Notes: a model not told the origin generated them from the sequence alone. A stretch of DNA of 64,000 bases from Acidimicrobiales bacterium (GCA_035630295.1 DASQKY010000044.1:1-64000), one strand, 5' to 3'. Counted from the first letter of the stretch, positions 9,015 through 17,924 are shown. Made by a program: numbers and translations.

Positions 9015-9026
9015 GTACACTTGTTC
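9015..9026 (+). promoter_or_regulatory. SOS-like operator over the promoter of the HNH gene
   Basis: GTACACTTGTTC shares the GTACANNTGTTC pattern with the imuA' promoter. TACACT (9016-9021) inside it is a good -10 box, 7 bases before the ATG at 9029. Operator and -10 coincide. Confidence 0.5.
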
Positions 9027-9028
9027 CC

Positions 9029-10651
9029 ATGATCGAAGTGGTCGCAGGGGCATCTGAGCGGGCGGGTTCGTGTGGTCCGTCGGTGGCGGGTGACGCGGTC
9101 GAGCGGTTGGAGCGTGAGGTGGCGCGGGTGGCGGGGGTGCGCAACGCCGCGGATGCGCAGCTCGTTGCGTTGGTGGCGGAGGCGTTGGGGGGTGGTCTGT
9201 GGCAGGGCGATGGTGTGCACACGCCGGTGCAGTGGTTGATGTGGCGGGCGGGGTTGGAGCGGTCGACGGCGCAGCGGATCGTGGGGCTGGCCCGACGTGC
9301 GGCGGAGCTGCCGGTGACCATGGGTGCGTTCTCGGAGGGCCGGTTGTCGTTGGATCAGGCGGCGAAGGTGGCGCGGTTCACGCCGGCGCCGTTCGAGGCG
9401 TCGGTGTGCGAGCTGGCCGAGAGCGCGACGGTGGCGCAGATCACCAGGGCGACGTGTCGGTATGACTTCGATGCGGCGGTGGCGGGTGTGGTGCCGGTGA
9501 CGGCGGCCGAGCCGATCCCCGAGGCGCCGGACCCTGCGTCGGAGGACGAGGTGGAGCGGTCGGTCACCTTCGGTACCGATGAGGCCGCGTGGTGGGCTCG
9601 TGTGCGGTTGCCGGTGGAGCAGAGCCTGGTGGTCCAGGCCGCGCTGGGCACCGCCCGCGAGCGCCTGCACCGTGAGGACGTCGAGGCCCGGGTGTCGTGG
9701 GCCGATGCGTTGGTGGGCATGGCCAACACGACCTTGGCCTGTGACGCGGCGGGGGCGGAGCGGGCGGCTCGGACCCACGTGCTGATCCACCTGGAGACCG
9801 GGATGGCCCTCGGGTCAGTACCGGAGGATGGGGGTGGAGCGGTCCCCACTTCGATCCCCGGTTCGGTCACGGGGTCGGCCGCCGGCTCGTGTCGGCCCCG
9901 ATGTGCGCCGGGTGATTGGGCGTCGGGTCCGGCTGCGGGCCCGGCACCGGGGTCCGGGGCGAGGGCTGTCGGGTCCCGGGACGGCCCGGCACCGGCGGGC
10001 GGGGCGGCGGCGCCTGGTCCTCGCGAGGCCGAGACGGAGGCCGAGACGGAGGCCGGAACCGAGAGCGGGTCGCTGGCCGGGTTGGTCATGGCGCGGTCTG
10101 GGCCGCCGGGCTCTGGGGTCGGAGCTGTTGGTGGTTGGGTGGCGAGTGTGCATGGGGGGCCGGTGGTGCCGGCGGGGGTGCGGCGGTTCGTGACCTGTGA
10201 TGCGGATGTGCAGGTGGTGCGCCTGGTCGACGGGCGGCCGGTGGAGGTGGGGCGGGTGCATCGGACGCCGTCGGTGCGGCTGCGGCGGTTGGTGGAGCAC
10301 CGCGATCAGGGGTGTCGGGTGCCGGGGTGTGATCGGAGGTTGTGGTTGCACGTGCATCACATCAAGCACTGGGAGGACGGCGGTCCGACCAGCAGCGCCA
10401 ACTTGTGTTGCTTGTGCCCGTTCCATCACCGCTTGCATCACAAGGGTCGCCTGGGCATCGGTGGTGATGCTGATGGTGAGCTGACCTTCACCGATCACCA
10501 GGGGCGACGGCTGGCTCCTGCCGGGCGGCCCCGGCCGCCGGGTCCCGGGGACGCGCCTCGGGTGTCGCCGTACCGGGGGCCGACCGGCGAACGCCTCGAT
10601 CCCCGCGCCGTCCACTTCGCCCCCACCCGCACCGGCCCCACCGCCGCCTGA
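9029..10651 (+). CDS. DUF222 / 13E12-repeat family HNH endonuclease-like protein
   Basis: A 540-residue member of the DUF222-HNH family (mycobacterial 13E12 repeat proteins). Residues ~20-260 form the helical DUF222 region. Residues ~265-370 are a Gly/Ala/Pro/Glu-rich variable linker. The C-terminal HNH domain has CRVPGCDRR, HVHHIKHWEDGG, a central Asn (SSANL), and CPFHHRLHHKG, giving two Cys pairs for zinc and the catalytic His residues. Codons are richer in GTG/GGT than in the neighbours. The ATG follows a TACACT box inside an SOS-like motif. Several 13E12 genes of M. tuberculosis belong to the LexA regulon, which agrees with this. The biological role of the family is unknown. Confidence 0.9.
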   Translation: MIEVVAGASERAGSCGPSVAGDAVERLEREVARVAGVRNAADAQLVALVAEALGGGLWQGDGVHTPVQWLMWRAGLERSTAQRIVGLARRAAELPVTMGAFSEGRLSLDQAAKVARFTPAPFEASVCELAESATVAQITRATCRYDFDAAVAGVVPVTAAEPIPEAPDPASEDEVERSVTFGTDEAAWWARVRLPVEQSLVVQAALGTARERLHREDVEARVSWADALVGMANTTLACDAAGAERAARTHVLIHLETGMALGSVPEDGGGAVPTSIPGSVTGSAAGSCRPRCAPGDWASGPAAGPAPGSGARAVGSRDGPAPAGGAAAPGPREAETEAETEAGTESGSLAGLVMARSGPPGSGVGAVGGWVASVHGGPVVPAGVRRFVTCDADVQVVRLVDGRPVEVGRVHRTPSVRLRRLVEHRDQGCRVPGCDRRLWLHVHHIKHWEDGGPTSSANLCCLCPFHHRLHHKGRLGIGGDADGELTFTDHQGRRLAPAGRPRPPGPGDAPRVSPYRGPTGERLDPRAVHFAPTRTGPTAA

Positions 10652-10661
10652 CGGCGGGGCC

Positions 10662-11108
10662 TCAGTCCTGGTCGGCGGAGTCGAGGCGGGTCAGCCCGCC
10701 GACCGTGGCCCGGAGCTGGCGGAGCTCGAGGCGGTGCCGCTCGCTGAGCGAGGCCAGCACGGTCTCCCCGGCGGGGGTGAGCGTGCAGAGCGTGCGGCGG
10801 CGGTCGGCCGGGTCGGTGCTGCGTCGGAGCAGGCCGGCCGCCTCGGTGCGAGCCAGCAGCTCGGTGGCCGAGTGCAACTGGAGCTGCAACGCCTCGGCCA
10901 CCGACGAGACCGAGGCCGGTCCCGGCCCGGGGTGGCCCCGCACGGCGAGGAGGGCCTGGTGCTGTTGGGGCGTGAGCCCCGCCTTGCGCGCCGCGTCCTT
11001 GGAGAAGCGCAGGAACCGGCGCAGCTCGGCCCGGAAGGAGGCCAGCGCCTGGTAGTCTTCGTCGCACAGCGGTGGCGCGTCCGGACGCGCCGGGGGCTGC
11101 GGGCTCAC
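10662..11108 (-). CDS. MarR-family transcriptional regulator
   Basis: A 148-residue winged-helix protein. The recognition region (PASVSSVAEALQLQLHSATELLARTEAAGLLRR) is followed by the wing motif DPADRRRTLCTLTPAGE, the standard MarR signature. Its GTG start overlaps the TGA of the upstream ClC gene (GTGA, 11105-11108), so the two are co-transcribed and coupled. It may control that operon, but no inverted repeat is obvious upstream of 12418. It converges on the HNH gene with 10 bases between the stop codons. Confidence 0.9.
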   Translation of the reverse strand: MSPQPPARPDAPPLCDEDYQALASFRAELRRFLRFSKDAARKAGLTPQQHQALLAVRGHPGPGPASVSSVAEALQLQLHSATELLARTEAAGLLRRSTDPADRRRTLCTLTPAGETVLASLSERHRLELRQLRATVGGLTRLDSADQD

Positions 11109-12418
11109 GGGGCCCCCAGAGGGCCGGGGGCGATGTCCGGGGCCGGTTCGGGTCCGAGCTGGGCATCGGCGTCACCCCGGTCCGCGGTCTCGTCCCGGCG
11201 GCGCTGCGACTCGATGAGCCGGATGGGGCCGGTGAGGGCCAGGGCCACCAGGGCGGCGATGAGGGCGGTGGGGAGCAGCCGCACGCCGGCCATCTCGGTG
11301 ACCACCAGCGTCGAGCCGAGCGGCGTCTTGGTCACCGCGGCGTTGCAGCCGACCATCATCGTGGTCACCAGCACCCACTTGTTGGTGCCGGGCAGCTGGA
11401 CGTGGGCGGCGGCCCCCAGCGTGGCCCCCACGAAGAACAGCGGGATGATGAAGCCGCCCCGCCACTCGCCGGCCACGGCCACCACCGCCCCGGCCAGCTT
11501 GACCCCGGCCGCCACCAGCAGCGTGCCCGCCGCCACCTTGGCCACGAGCAGGTCGTGGAGCGCGGCCTCGCCGTTGGTCAGGGCGTGGCGGTCGACCAGC
11601 GCCAGCAGGCCCAGCCCCAGACCGCCGAGCACGGGCCGGGCCGCGGTCGGCAGCCGCGTCGTGACCCAGCGCAGGGCCCGGACCCCGGCGGTGAAGGCGT
11701 ACGCGACCACGGCCGAGGCCACGCCGGCGGCCACGCTCCAGCCCAGGTCGGCCAGTGTGATCGAGTCGATGCCGGGCAGGTCGAAGATGGGTTCGAGGCC
11801 GCTCCCGGTGGCCACCACGTAGACGGCGTAGCCGGCGATGGAGCCCACGAAGGCGGGCATGAGGGCATCGGCGTACTCGAGGCCCCGGCGGTGGGGGATC
11901 TCCAGGGCGAACACCGCGGCCCCGATCGGGGAGCCGAACAGGGCGGTGAAGCCGGCCGCCATGCCCGTGATGGTCAGGACGCGCAGGTGGCGGCGGTCGA
12001 GTCCCCAACGGGTGGCCAGCCAGCCCCCCACCGCCCCGGTGGCCTGCACCAGGGGGGCCTCGGGGCCGAGGGTCCCGCCCGAGCCGACGCACAGCAACGA
12101 GATGGGCAGCAGCGACCGGAGCGACCGGACCTCCCGCGTGCCCCCCATGACGTGGATGTCATCCACCAGCAGCTCCACGTTGCGGGTGGGGCCGAGGACC
12201 CGGACGATCAGGGCCACCGTCGCGCCCACGGCGGCGAGCACCACGATGTGCGGGACCGGGGACCAGGCCTCGGGGCCGAGCAGGTGCTCGATGACCATCA
12301 GCGCCGCCAGGTAGGCGGCCCCGATCACCCCGCCGACCACGCCGGCGGCCGCCACCTTCCAGGCGAAGGGCGACGGCAGCTGGGCCCGGGCGGCCGGAGG
12401 GAGGGTGGGAGCCCACAT
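11105..12418 (-). CDS. ClC-family chloride channel / Cl-/H+ antiporter
   Basis: A 437-residue membrane protein with about ten helices. The selectivity and gating segments are visible: GSGGTLGPEAPLVQATG (GxEGP-like, keeping the gating Glu) and GGFIIPLFFVGATLG (GxFxP-like). The Glu favours a proton-coupled exchanger. The N-terminus is shorter than in E. coli ClcA and the first GSGIP motif is not obvious. The ATG at 12418 is 9 bases after TACGAT on the minus strand. The MarR gene downstream overlaps its stop codon. Confidence 0.88.
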   Translation of the reverse strand: MWAPTLPPAARAQLPSPFAWKVAAAGVVGGVIGAAYLAALMVIEHLLGPEAWSPVPHIVVLAAVGATVALIVRVLGPTRNVELLVDDIHVMGGTREVRSLRSLLPISLLCVGSGGTLGPEAPLVQATGAVGGWLATRWGLDRRHLRVLTITGMAAGFTALFGSPIGAAVFALEIPHRRGLEYADALMPAFVGSIAGYAVYVVATGSGLEPIFDLPGIDSITLADLGWSVAAGVASAVVAYAFTAGVRALRWVTTRLPTAARPVLGGLGLGLLALVDRHALTNGEAALHDLLVAKVAAGTLLVAAGVKLAGAVVAVAGEWRGGFIIPLFFVGATLGAAAHVQLPGTNKWVLVTTMMVGCNAAVTKTPLGSTLVVTEMAGVRLLPTALIAALVALALTGPIRLIESQRRRDETADRGDADAQLGPEPAPDIAPGPLGAP

Positions 12419-12511
12419 CGGGGATGGATCGTAGGACGATCCTTCTGGTCGGACGCAACGACGCCGCCGAACCCCCCGGTCCGCTGCGTCCCTTCCGGCT
12501 GGAGCCGGCGG

Positions 12512-14782
12512 TCAGCCGGCGGTGGCGGTGCGGGTGGCGGTGGTGAAGTCGAGCTCGATGCTGGCGCCGCCGGCCTCGGCCCGGTAGCGCTGGCTGTCCC
12601 ACGCCGAGGTGGCCCACGGGCTGTCCCACCGGGCCTGGTCGTCGGGGTGGAGGTCGACCTCGTCCCCGTCGACGGTCAGCGTGTCCAGCGAGGCGTCGTC
12701 GGCCTTGGGGGCCCAGCCGAAGGTGATCTCCCCCTGGGAGGGCGATCCGTAGCGCACCAGGAACCCGTCGGCCGGGGTGCGGGGGCACTGGGCGGGCACG
12801 GCCCCGTCCGGGGCCGGGGGGCACGGCGTGTCGCCGGCCATGGGCGTCACCTCGAAGGGGGCCGAGGTGACGGTTTCGACGAAGGCGGCGAACGGGTCCT
12901 CGGCGCCGGCGTGGTCGGCGGCCCGGCCCACCTCGGTGATCCACACGTTGTCGGGGCCGCCCTCGGCCACCAGGTCGAACCGCTCGGTCAGGCCCCGGGT
13001 GAACTCCTCGGGCCCGTACTCCCGCCAGCGGGTGGGGCGCCACGAGCGCAGGGCGACGTAGCCGTCGCCCTTGCGGCCGATGACCCAGCCGTCCCGCTCG
13101 ACCACCTCGTCGAAGTGCTCGGTGGGGAACCAGGCGTGGGTCAGGTCCCCGTAGCGGAAGGAGTAGCCGCCGCTGCCCGGCCCGGCGGCGGCCTCGTACT
13201 GGGGGGCGTAGATGCTCATCGACACGGTGCCCACCTGGGCCGACCGGGGGGTGGCCCCGTCGCCGGTCCAGTAGCCCTCCCGGTCGTTGGGGTCGTCGAC
13301 CAGGGGCACCTCCTCGCGGGGGTGGGTGGTGAACACCAGCGTGTCGGGGTCGATGGTGGCCTGCCAGATGTGGCTCTGCTCGGTGCGCTGCCCGGCCCGC
13401 CAGTCCACCGCGGTGGAGAGCATGACCTCGGGGCTGCGCCAGGTGTAGGTGTCGACCTCCGATAGCAGGCCCGGGTTGATGGGGATGGCCAGGGAGCGGG
13501 CCAGCTCGCGGATCTCGTCGTCGGAGGCGGTGGCCACGATGGGCTCCAGGGCCGCGGCCTGGCGGAAGTTGGTGCTCTCCCACAGGTCGAGCTCCTGCAC
13601 CAACCGGGCCGAGGTGGGGGCCACCTGCCACGGGAACTGGGCCCCGATGCCCCACCACACCATCAGCCCGTCCTCGCCCTCGTAGCTGAGGCCCTCGGGG
13701 GCGGGGGCGTCGGCGTCGACGGGGGCGTTGGGGTCGATGGGCAGGCTCTGGTGCTGGCGGATGATCGCCTCCTCCTCGGAGGCGGCGATGCGGCGGGCCA
13801 CCTCGGGCGGGCGGTACCGGGTGGCGGTGGCCAGGAGGGTGGCGGCATCGGCGTGCTCGTAGGGCACGGGCGTGAGGTCGAAGACCATCTTGGCCACGCT
13901 GAAGGTGTCCTCGTCGCGGCCGTTGAGCTTGTCCTTCTGGTAGCTGCGGCCCTTGGTCGCGCCGAACACGCCCTTCTGGAGGTGGGAGGCCATCTCCACG
14001 AACAGCACGTCCAGGGTCATGGTGGCCAGGCGGGCGATCTCCGGGTCCTCGGCGTGGTCGGCCAGCAGCAGCAGGCCCATCATGTCCTCGGTCCAGTACA
14101 CGTTGGACAGCCACTCGCTGAACCCGAACCGGGCCCGCAGCTCGACCCAGCGGCGGATGCGGGGCTCGGCGTGCTCCATGTGCTGGCGGCCGCTCTTGCC
14201 GTCGTTGGTGAAGGTGGCGTCGGGGAAGGTCTGCCCGGCGATGTACTCGTCGGCCAGGAAGATGATCTGGTGGTTCTCGGTCCAGTAGAACTGGTCGTCG
14301 ATCACGCCCTCGGGGGTGGGCTCGGTCCACCAGTACTTGAAGGCCAGGACCCGCTCCTCGACCGCGGCCCGCAGATCGGGGTCCAGGTCGTCGCCGGCCC
14401 GCAGCAGCAGGGTGATGAGGCGGTTGACGTCGAAGTCGCTGGTGTCCTCGAAGGTGCGCAGCTTGGCGAAGATGGGCTCGAACGTCTCGGGCGTGGCCTC
14501 GGCCAGGTCCGGTTCCTCCCCGGCCCGGCGGGCGGCCTCGGCGTGGGCCAGCACCGACAGCGCGTCGGCCGGGTCGAGGCCCTCGGCGGTGGCGAAGGCC
14601 AGGTAGTCGTCCTGGCGGGCCGTCCACTCCTCGGCGGGAACGGTCCCGGCCAGCAGGGTCGGATCGTCGGCCACGGTGGCTCCTGAGCTCGGGGTCGGGC
14701 TGGCGCCGTCGTCGTCGTCGCCCCCGCTGCAGGCGGGAGCGATGACGGCCAGGGCGAGCAGGATGGCGATCGTTCGGCGCAC
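12512..14782 (-). CDS. Large exported lipoprotein, possibly alpha-toroid fold, function unknown
   Basis: A 756-residue protein with a signal peptide ending in a lipobox-like VIAPAC and an Asp-rich linker. Residues ~60-330 are rich in W/Y/H and helical (WTENHQIIFLADEYIAG; RARFGFSEWLSNVYWTEDMM), reminiscent of alpha-toroid glycan lyases, but I can name no catalytic set. The C-terminal half is beta-rich (GGYSFRYGDLTHAWFP, DGWVIGRKGDGYVALRS), a pattern seen in heparinase-like proteins. This resemblance is an inference. The GTG at 14782 is preceded by AAGGGGGT and by a TAGGGT -10 box (14808-14813). It is divergent from the oxidoreductase gene. Confidence 0.75.
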   Translation of the reverse strand: MRRTIAILLALAVIAPACSGGDDDDGASPTPSSGATVADDPTLLAGTVPAEEWTARQDDYLAFATAEGLDPADALSVLAHAEAARRAGEEPDLAEATPETFEPIFAKLRTFEDTSDFDVNRLITLLLRAGDDLDPDLRAAVEERVLAFKYWWTEPTPEGVIDDQFYWTENHQIIFLADEYIAGQTFPDATFTNDGKSGRQHMEHAEPRIRRWVELRARFGFSEWLSNVYWTEDMMGLLLLADHAEDPEIARLATMTLDVLFVEMASHLQKGVFGATKGRSYQKDKLNGRDEDTFSVAKMVFDLTPVPYEHADAATLLATATRYRPPEVARRIAASEEEAIIRQHQSLPIDPNAPVDADAPAPEGLSYEGEDGLMVWWGIGAQFPWQVAPTSARLVQELDLWESTNFRQAAALEPIVATASDDEIRELARSLAIPINPGLLSEVDTYTWRSPEVMLSTAVDWRAGQRTEQSHIWQATIDPDTLVFTTHPREEVPLVDDPNDREGYWTGDGATPRSAQVGTVSMSIYAPQYEAAAGPGSGGYSFRYGDLTHAWFPTEHFDEVVERDGWVIGRKGDGYVALRSWRPTRWREYGPEEFTRGLTERFDLVAEGGPDNVWITEVGRAADHAGAEDPFAAFVETVTSAPFEVTPMAGDTPCPPAPDGAVPAQCPRTPADGFLVRYGSPSQGEITFGWAPKADDASLDTLTVDGDEVDLHPDDQARWDSPWATSAWDSQRYRAEAGGASIELDFTTATRTATAG

Positions 14783-14807
14783 GGGTGCACCCCCTTTTCG
14801 GCCGCGC

Positions 14808-14862
14808 ACCCTACCCGGGGGGCCGAGCCCACTGTTGCCCGGCTCACCGCGCCGGCCAGACT
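14808..14862. promoter_or_regulatory. Two separate divergent -10 boxes
   Basis: On the minus strand TAGGGT (14808-14813) serves the lipoprotein gene, giving a ~20-base leader with an AGGGGG ribosome site. On the plus strand CAGACT (14857-14862) ends 8 bases before the ATG at 14871, a leaderless arrangement. Confidence 0.4.
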
Positions 14863-14870
14863 CGGGGCCG

Positions 14871-15998
14871 ATGGCCGCACCTCCCACCGACGCCTCCGAT
14901 CCCCCCGTCCCGGCCCCGCCCGCTCCGGGGCCCGACGACGGTCGCACCCGGGTGGCCGTGGTCGGCCTAGGCATCGGCCGGATGCACGTGCTGGCCTTCG
15001 CCGAGGTGCGGGACCGGTTCCGGGTGGTGGCCGTGTGCGACGTCGACGCCGAGCGGGCCACCGAGGTGGCGGGCTGGCTCCGCGACGTGCGGGCCGAGAC
15101 CGACCTGGCCGCGGTGCTGGCCGCCGCCGACGTCGACGTGGTGGCCCTGTGCACCCCGCCGGCCCAGCACCGGGCCCAGATCGAGGCCTGCCTGCGGGCC
15201 GGCAAGGACGTCATCTGCGAGAAGCCGCTGGTCGGCTCGGTGCGGGAGGTGGACGAGGTGGCGGCCCTGGTCGCCGAGACCGGCCGCACCGTCATGCCCA
15301 TCCTCCAGTACCGCTTCGGCCGTGGGCTCCAGCGCCTCCGCCACCTGGTGGACACGGGCGTGGCCGGCCGGCCCTACGTGGCCAACATCGACGTGGCCTG
15401 GCTCAGGGGTGCCGACTACTACGCCACGCCGTGGCGGGGCCGGTGGGAGACCGAGCTGGGCGGCGTGCTCCTGACCCACGCCGAGCACGCCCTGGACATG
15501 GCCCTCTTCGTCCTGGGCCCGCCGGTGGGGGTGTGGGCCCGCACCGCCACCCTGGTCAACGACATCGAGGTCGAGGACTGCGCGGCGGTGACCCTCCGCT
15601 TCGCATCGGGCGCCCTGGCCACCCTGTCGGCCACGCTGGGCTCGGCGGTGGAGATCTCCCGCCACCGCTTCACCTTCGAGCACCTGTCGGCCGAGTCGGG
15701 CACCGCGCCCTACACCAACGGCGAGGAGCCGTGGGCCATCACCGCCGCCGACCCCGAGCTCCAGGCCACCGTGGACGCCGCCGCCGAGCAGTTCGCGGGC
15801 CGGGGCGAGGACTACATCGGCCAGTTCCAGCGCTACGCCGAGGCCCGGGCCGCCGGCGCCCCCCCGCCGGTCACCCTGGCCGATGCCCGCACCCTCCTGG
15901 AGGTCGTGACCGCCATGTACGTCTCGTCCCGCACCGGCCGCGAGGTGGCCCTGCCCCTCGCCCCCGACGACCCCGCCCTCGACGGGTGGCGGCCGTGA
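14871..15998 (+). CDS. Gfo/Idh/MocA-family NAD(P)-dependent oxidoreductase
   Basis: A 375-residue two-domain dehydrogenase. The Rossmann motif VVGLGIGRMHVLAF sits near residue 27, the conserved EKPL motif near residue 118 (KDVICEKPLVGS), and the C-terminal beta-sheet domain follows. These enzymes oxidise or reduce sugars, inositols or their derivatives. The ATG at 14871 is 8 bases after CAGACT. Its stop overlaps the start of the DUF6807 gene (GTGA), an association common in sugar-catabolic clusters, so the pair probably acts on the same carbohydrate. No transporter is adjacent. Confidence 0.9.
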   Translation: MAAPPTDASDPPVPAPPAPGPDDGRTRVAVVGLGIGRMHVLAFAEVRDRFRVVAVCDVDAERATEVAGWLRDVRAETDLAAVLAAADVDVVALCTPPAQHRAQIEACLRAGKDVICEKPLVGSVREVDEVAALVAETGRTVMPILQYRFGRGLQRLRHLVDTGVAGRPYVANIDVAWLRGADYYATPWRGRWETELGGVLLTHAEHALDMALFVLGPPVGVWARTATLVNDIEVEDCAAVTLRFASGALATLSATLGSAVEISRHRFTFEHLSAESGTAPYTNGEEPWAITAADPELQATVDAAAEQFAGRGEDYIGQFQRYAEARAAGAPPPVTLADARTLLEVVTAMYVSSRTGREVALPLAPDDPALDGWRP

Positions 15999-16867
15999 CC
16001 GCCCCCGGCGACCCGCCCCCCACGCCGGTGGCCCAGGGCGAGGGCACCACCACCGTGGCCGGGCGCTGGACCTACCACTGGGGGGCCCGGCGCCGCCCCT
16101 TCGTCCACCCCGTCACCACCCCGGCCGGCCACGTCCTGACCCGCGAGGCCCCCGACGACCACCCCTGGCACCACGCCCTGTGGTTCGCCATCAAGTACGT
16201 CGACGGCGACAACTTCTGGGAGGAGATGGAGCCCTACGGGGTGCTGCGCCACGACGACCGGCCCGAGGTGGTGGAAGCGGCCGGCGGCGTCGTCGCCCTC
16301 CGAGGGTCGCTGACCTGGACCCGGCCCGACCGCGAGACGGTGGCCCTGACCGAGGAGCGCACCCTCACCCACGTGCCCCTAGGCCCCGACGCCTACGCCA
16401 TCGACCTCGACACCACGCTGGTGCCCGGGGCCCCGTGCCGGCTCGACCGCACGCCGTTCACCACCTGGGGCGGCTACGGCGGCCTCACCGTCCGGGGGGC
16501 GGGGGACTGGACCGACACCACGCTGCTGCTGGCCGACGGCTCCACCCACGACCGGGTGCTGGGCCAGGCCTCGGCCTGGTGCGACCTGACCGGCACGCCG
16601 CCCGGCGGGGCCGAGGGGGACCGGGCCGGCATCGCCCTCCTCGACCACCCCGGCAACCGGCGCCACCCCACGCCGTTCTACGGCAGCACCCGGGCCGACA
16701 CCTACGGCGACGACGGCTGGTCCAACTTCCTCAACGCCGCCTTCCTGTGGCACGAGCCCCTGGACCTGGCCGCCGGTGAGGAGCTGCGGGTCCGCCACCG
16801 GGTCATCGTCCACGACGGGGTGTGGGAGCGCGACCGCCTGGCCGCGGCCTGGGCCGACCTCCAGTAG
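15995..16867 (+). CDS. DUF6807 / PmoA-like protein
   Basis: A 290-residue protein of the family annotated as DUF6807 or PmoA, a name that does not imply methane oxidation. Typical motifs are visible: FVHPVTTPAGHVLTREAP, DHPWHHALWFAIKYVDGDNFW, and C-terminal FLNAAFLWHEPLDL. The fold is a beta-sandwich related to galactose-mutarotase-like proteins, and the clustered His residues (DHPWHH) suggest a binding site. The GTG start overlaps the oxidoreductase stop by four bases. The exact reaction is unknown; a role in modifying the partner's sugar substrate is inferred. Confidence 0.85.
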   Translation: MTAPGDPPPTPVAQGEGTTTVAGRWTYHWGARRRPFVHPVTTPAGHVLTREAPDDHPWHHALWFAIKYVDGDNFWEEMEPYGVLRHDDRPEVVEAAGGVVALRGSLTWTRPDRETVALTEERTLTHVPLGPDAYAIDLDTTLVPGAPCRLDRTPFTTWGGYGGLTVRGAGDWTDTTLLLADGSTHDRVLGQASAWCDLTGTPPGGAEGDRAGIALLDHPGNRRHPTPFYGSTRADTYGDDGWSNFLNAAFLWHEPLDLAAGEELRVRHRVIVHDGVWERDRLAAAWADLQ

Positions 16868-16871
16868 GAGG

Positions 16872-16890
16872 GCCGGGTCGCGGCCCCGGC
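16872..16890 (+). terminator. GC-rich hairpin after the oxidoreductase/DUF6807 operon
   Basis: GCCGGG (16872-16877) pairs with CCCGGC (16885-16890) across a seven-base loop, starting 4 bases after the stop codon. No U-run follows. Confidence 0.35.
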
Positions 16891-16961
16891 GGGGGAGGGG
16901 CGCCCGGCCCGTCGTGACCAGAACCTCACCGGCCGCGCACGTCCGTCCCGCCTCCGCTCGG

Positions 16962-16967
16962 TACGGT
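16962..16967 (+). promoter_or_regulatory. -10 box TACGGT of the hemolysin-III-like gene
   Basis: TACGGT predicts a start near 16974 and a leader of about 65 bases that ends with GGAGGTGAG (17024-17032), a near-perfect ribosome site five bases before the ATG at 17038. Confidence 0.4.
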
Positions 16968-17037
16968 CCCTCAAAGAGCGGCCGCGACCGGCCGACGGGA
17001 GGACGGGGCCGGTGGCCCCTCCCGGGAGGTGAGCCCC

Positions 17038-17706
17038 ATGGACCAGATCGACGACGCCCTCGGCCAGATCCGCCTGGTGCTCGACCGCCCCCGGCTGCGG
17101 GGCCGCCTCCACCTGCTGGCCGCGGTGGTGTCGGTGGCCGGGTTGGTGTGGCTGGTCCGCTCGGCAGCCAGCCCCGAGGCCACGGTGGCGGCCTGGGTCT
17201 ACGGCGTGACCTCGGTGCTGCTCTACCTGACCAGCGGCACCTACCACGTCTTCGCCCGCACGGCCCGGGCCCGCCGGATCATGCAGCGGGCCGACCACTC
17301 GATGATCTACCTGCTCATCGCCGGCAGCGCCACGCCGGTGGCCCTCCTGCTCCTCGACGGGTGGTGGCGGGCCGCCCTGCTGGGGCTCATGTGGGCCGGG
17401 GCCGTCACCGGCGTCGTGGTGAAGCTGGTGGCCTTCGACCGCCTGAAGAAGCTGGGCGGCACCCTCTACATCGTCCTGGGCTGGGCCGGGGTGCTGGCCT
17501 TCCCGGCCCTGTGGAGCCGGCCCCTCAGCCTGGCGCTGTTCGCCGGGGGCGGCATCCTCTACACGGTGGGCGCCGCCCTGTTCGCCGCCGGCCGGCCCCG
17601 CCTCTCGTCCCGCTGGTTCGGCTACCACGAGGTGTGGCACACCTTCGGGGTGGCGGCCGGTGCCCTGCTCTTCGCCAGCAACCTGGGCCTCATCCGGGCT
17701 GGCTGA
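17038..17706 (+). CDS. Hemolysin III / PAQR-family seven-helix membrane protein
   Basis: A 222-residue integral membrane protein with seven predicted helices. It carries the conserved metal-site pattern of the PAQR/YqfA family: S and H in SGTYHVFAR (helix 2), D in RADHSMIYLLIAGS (helix 3) and the C-terminal pair in GYHEVWHTFG (helix 7). Bacterial members are linked to membrane homeostasis; hydrolytic activity is inferred from the metal site. ATG 17038 is preferred over GTG 17029 because GGAGGTGAG ends five bases before it. Confidence 0.9.
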   Translation: MDQIDDALGQIRLVLDRPRLRGRLHLLAAVVSVAGLVWLVRSAASPEATVAAWVYGVTSVLLYLTSGTYHVFARTARARRIMQRADHSMIYLLIAGSATPVALLLLDGWWRAALLGLMWAGAVTGVVVKLVAFDRLKKLGGTLYIVLGWAGVLAFPALWSRPLSLALFAGGGILYTVGAALFAAGRPRLSSRWFGYHEVWHTFGVAAGALLFASNLGLIRAG

Positions 17707-17775
17707 CCGGCCCGTCGGGCCGATGCCGCCCGGCGCCGCCCCGGGTCGGATGGGGGAGGACCGGGCCCCACCCGG

Positions 17776-17808
17776 TAGGGTCGTCGGATCACGGCACCTC
17801 CGGGTGCC
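17776..17808 (+). promoter_or_regulatory. -10 box and 5' leader hairpin of the DEAD-box helicase gene
   Basis: TAGGGT (17776-17781) would start a leader of ~135 bases. GGCACC (17793-17798) and GGTGCC (17803-17808) form a perfect six-pair stem with a UCCG tetraloop near the transcript's 5' end. Long structured leaders are common for RNA helicase genes; a regulatory role is inferred. Confidence 0.35.
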
Positions 17809-17924
17809 ACTGTCCCGGTGCGCAGCACGACGGCGATCCCGCCCTCTCGACCGGTCGACAGCTCCACCCTTGGTTCGCTGCGGCCCCGCACCCCCTCCCG
17901 GTGCGATCGATCCCAGGAGCCTCC

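Noticed and set aside
8750-9028. Longest gap, examined as a possible mobile-element scar or RNA gene near the HNH gene
   Set aside because: No terminal repeats, attachment-like duplication, tRNA fold or small gene was found; only the promoter end (9015-9026) is interpretable.
9029-10651. HNH gene as an intron- or intein-borne homing endonuclease
   Set aside because: The DUF222 region and free-standing leaderless promoter identify a 13E12-type chromosomal gene with no intron or split gene around it.
15995-16867. Particulate methane monooxygenase subunit, suggested by the PmoA family name
   Set aside because: The protein is soluble with a beta-sandwich pattern and sits with a sugar oxidoreductase; the family name is misleading.
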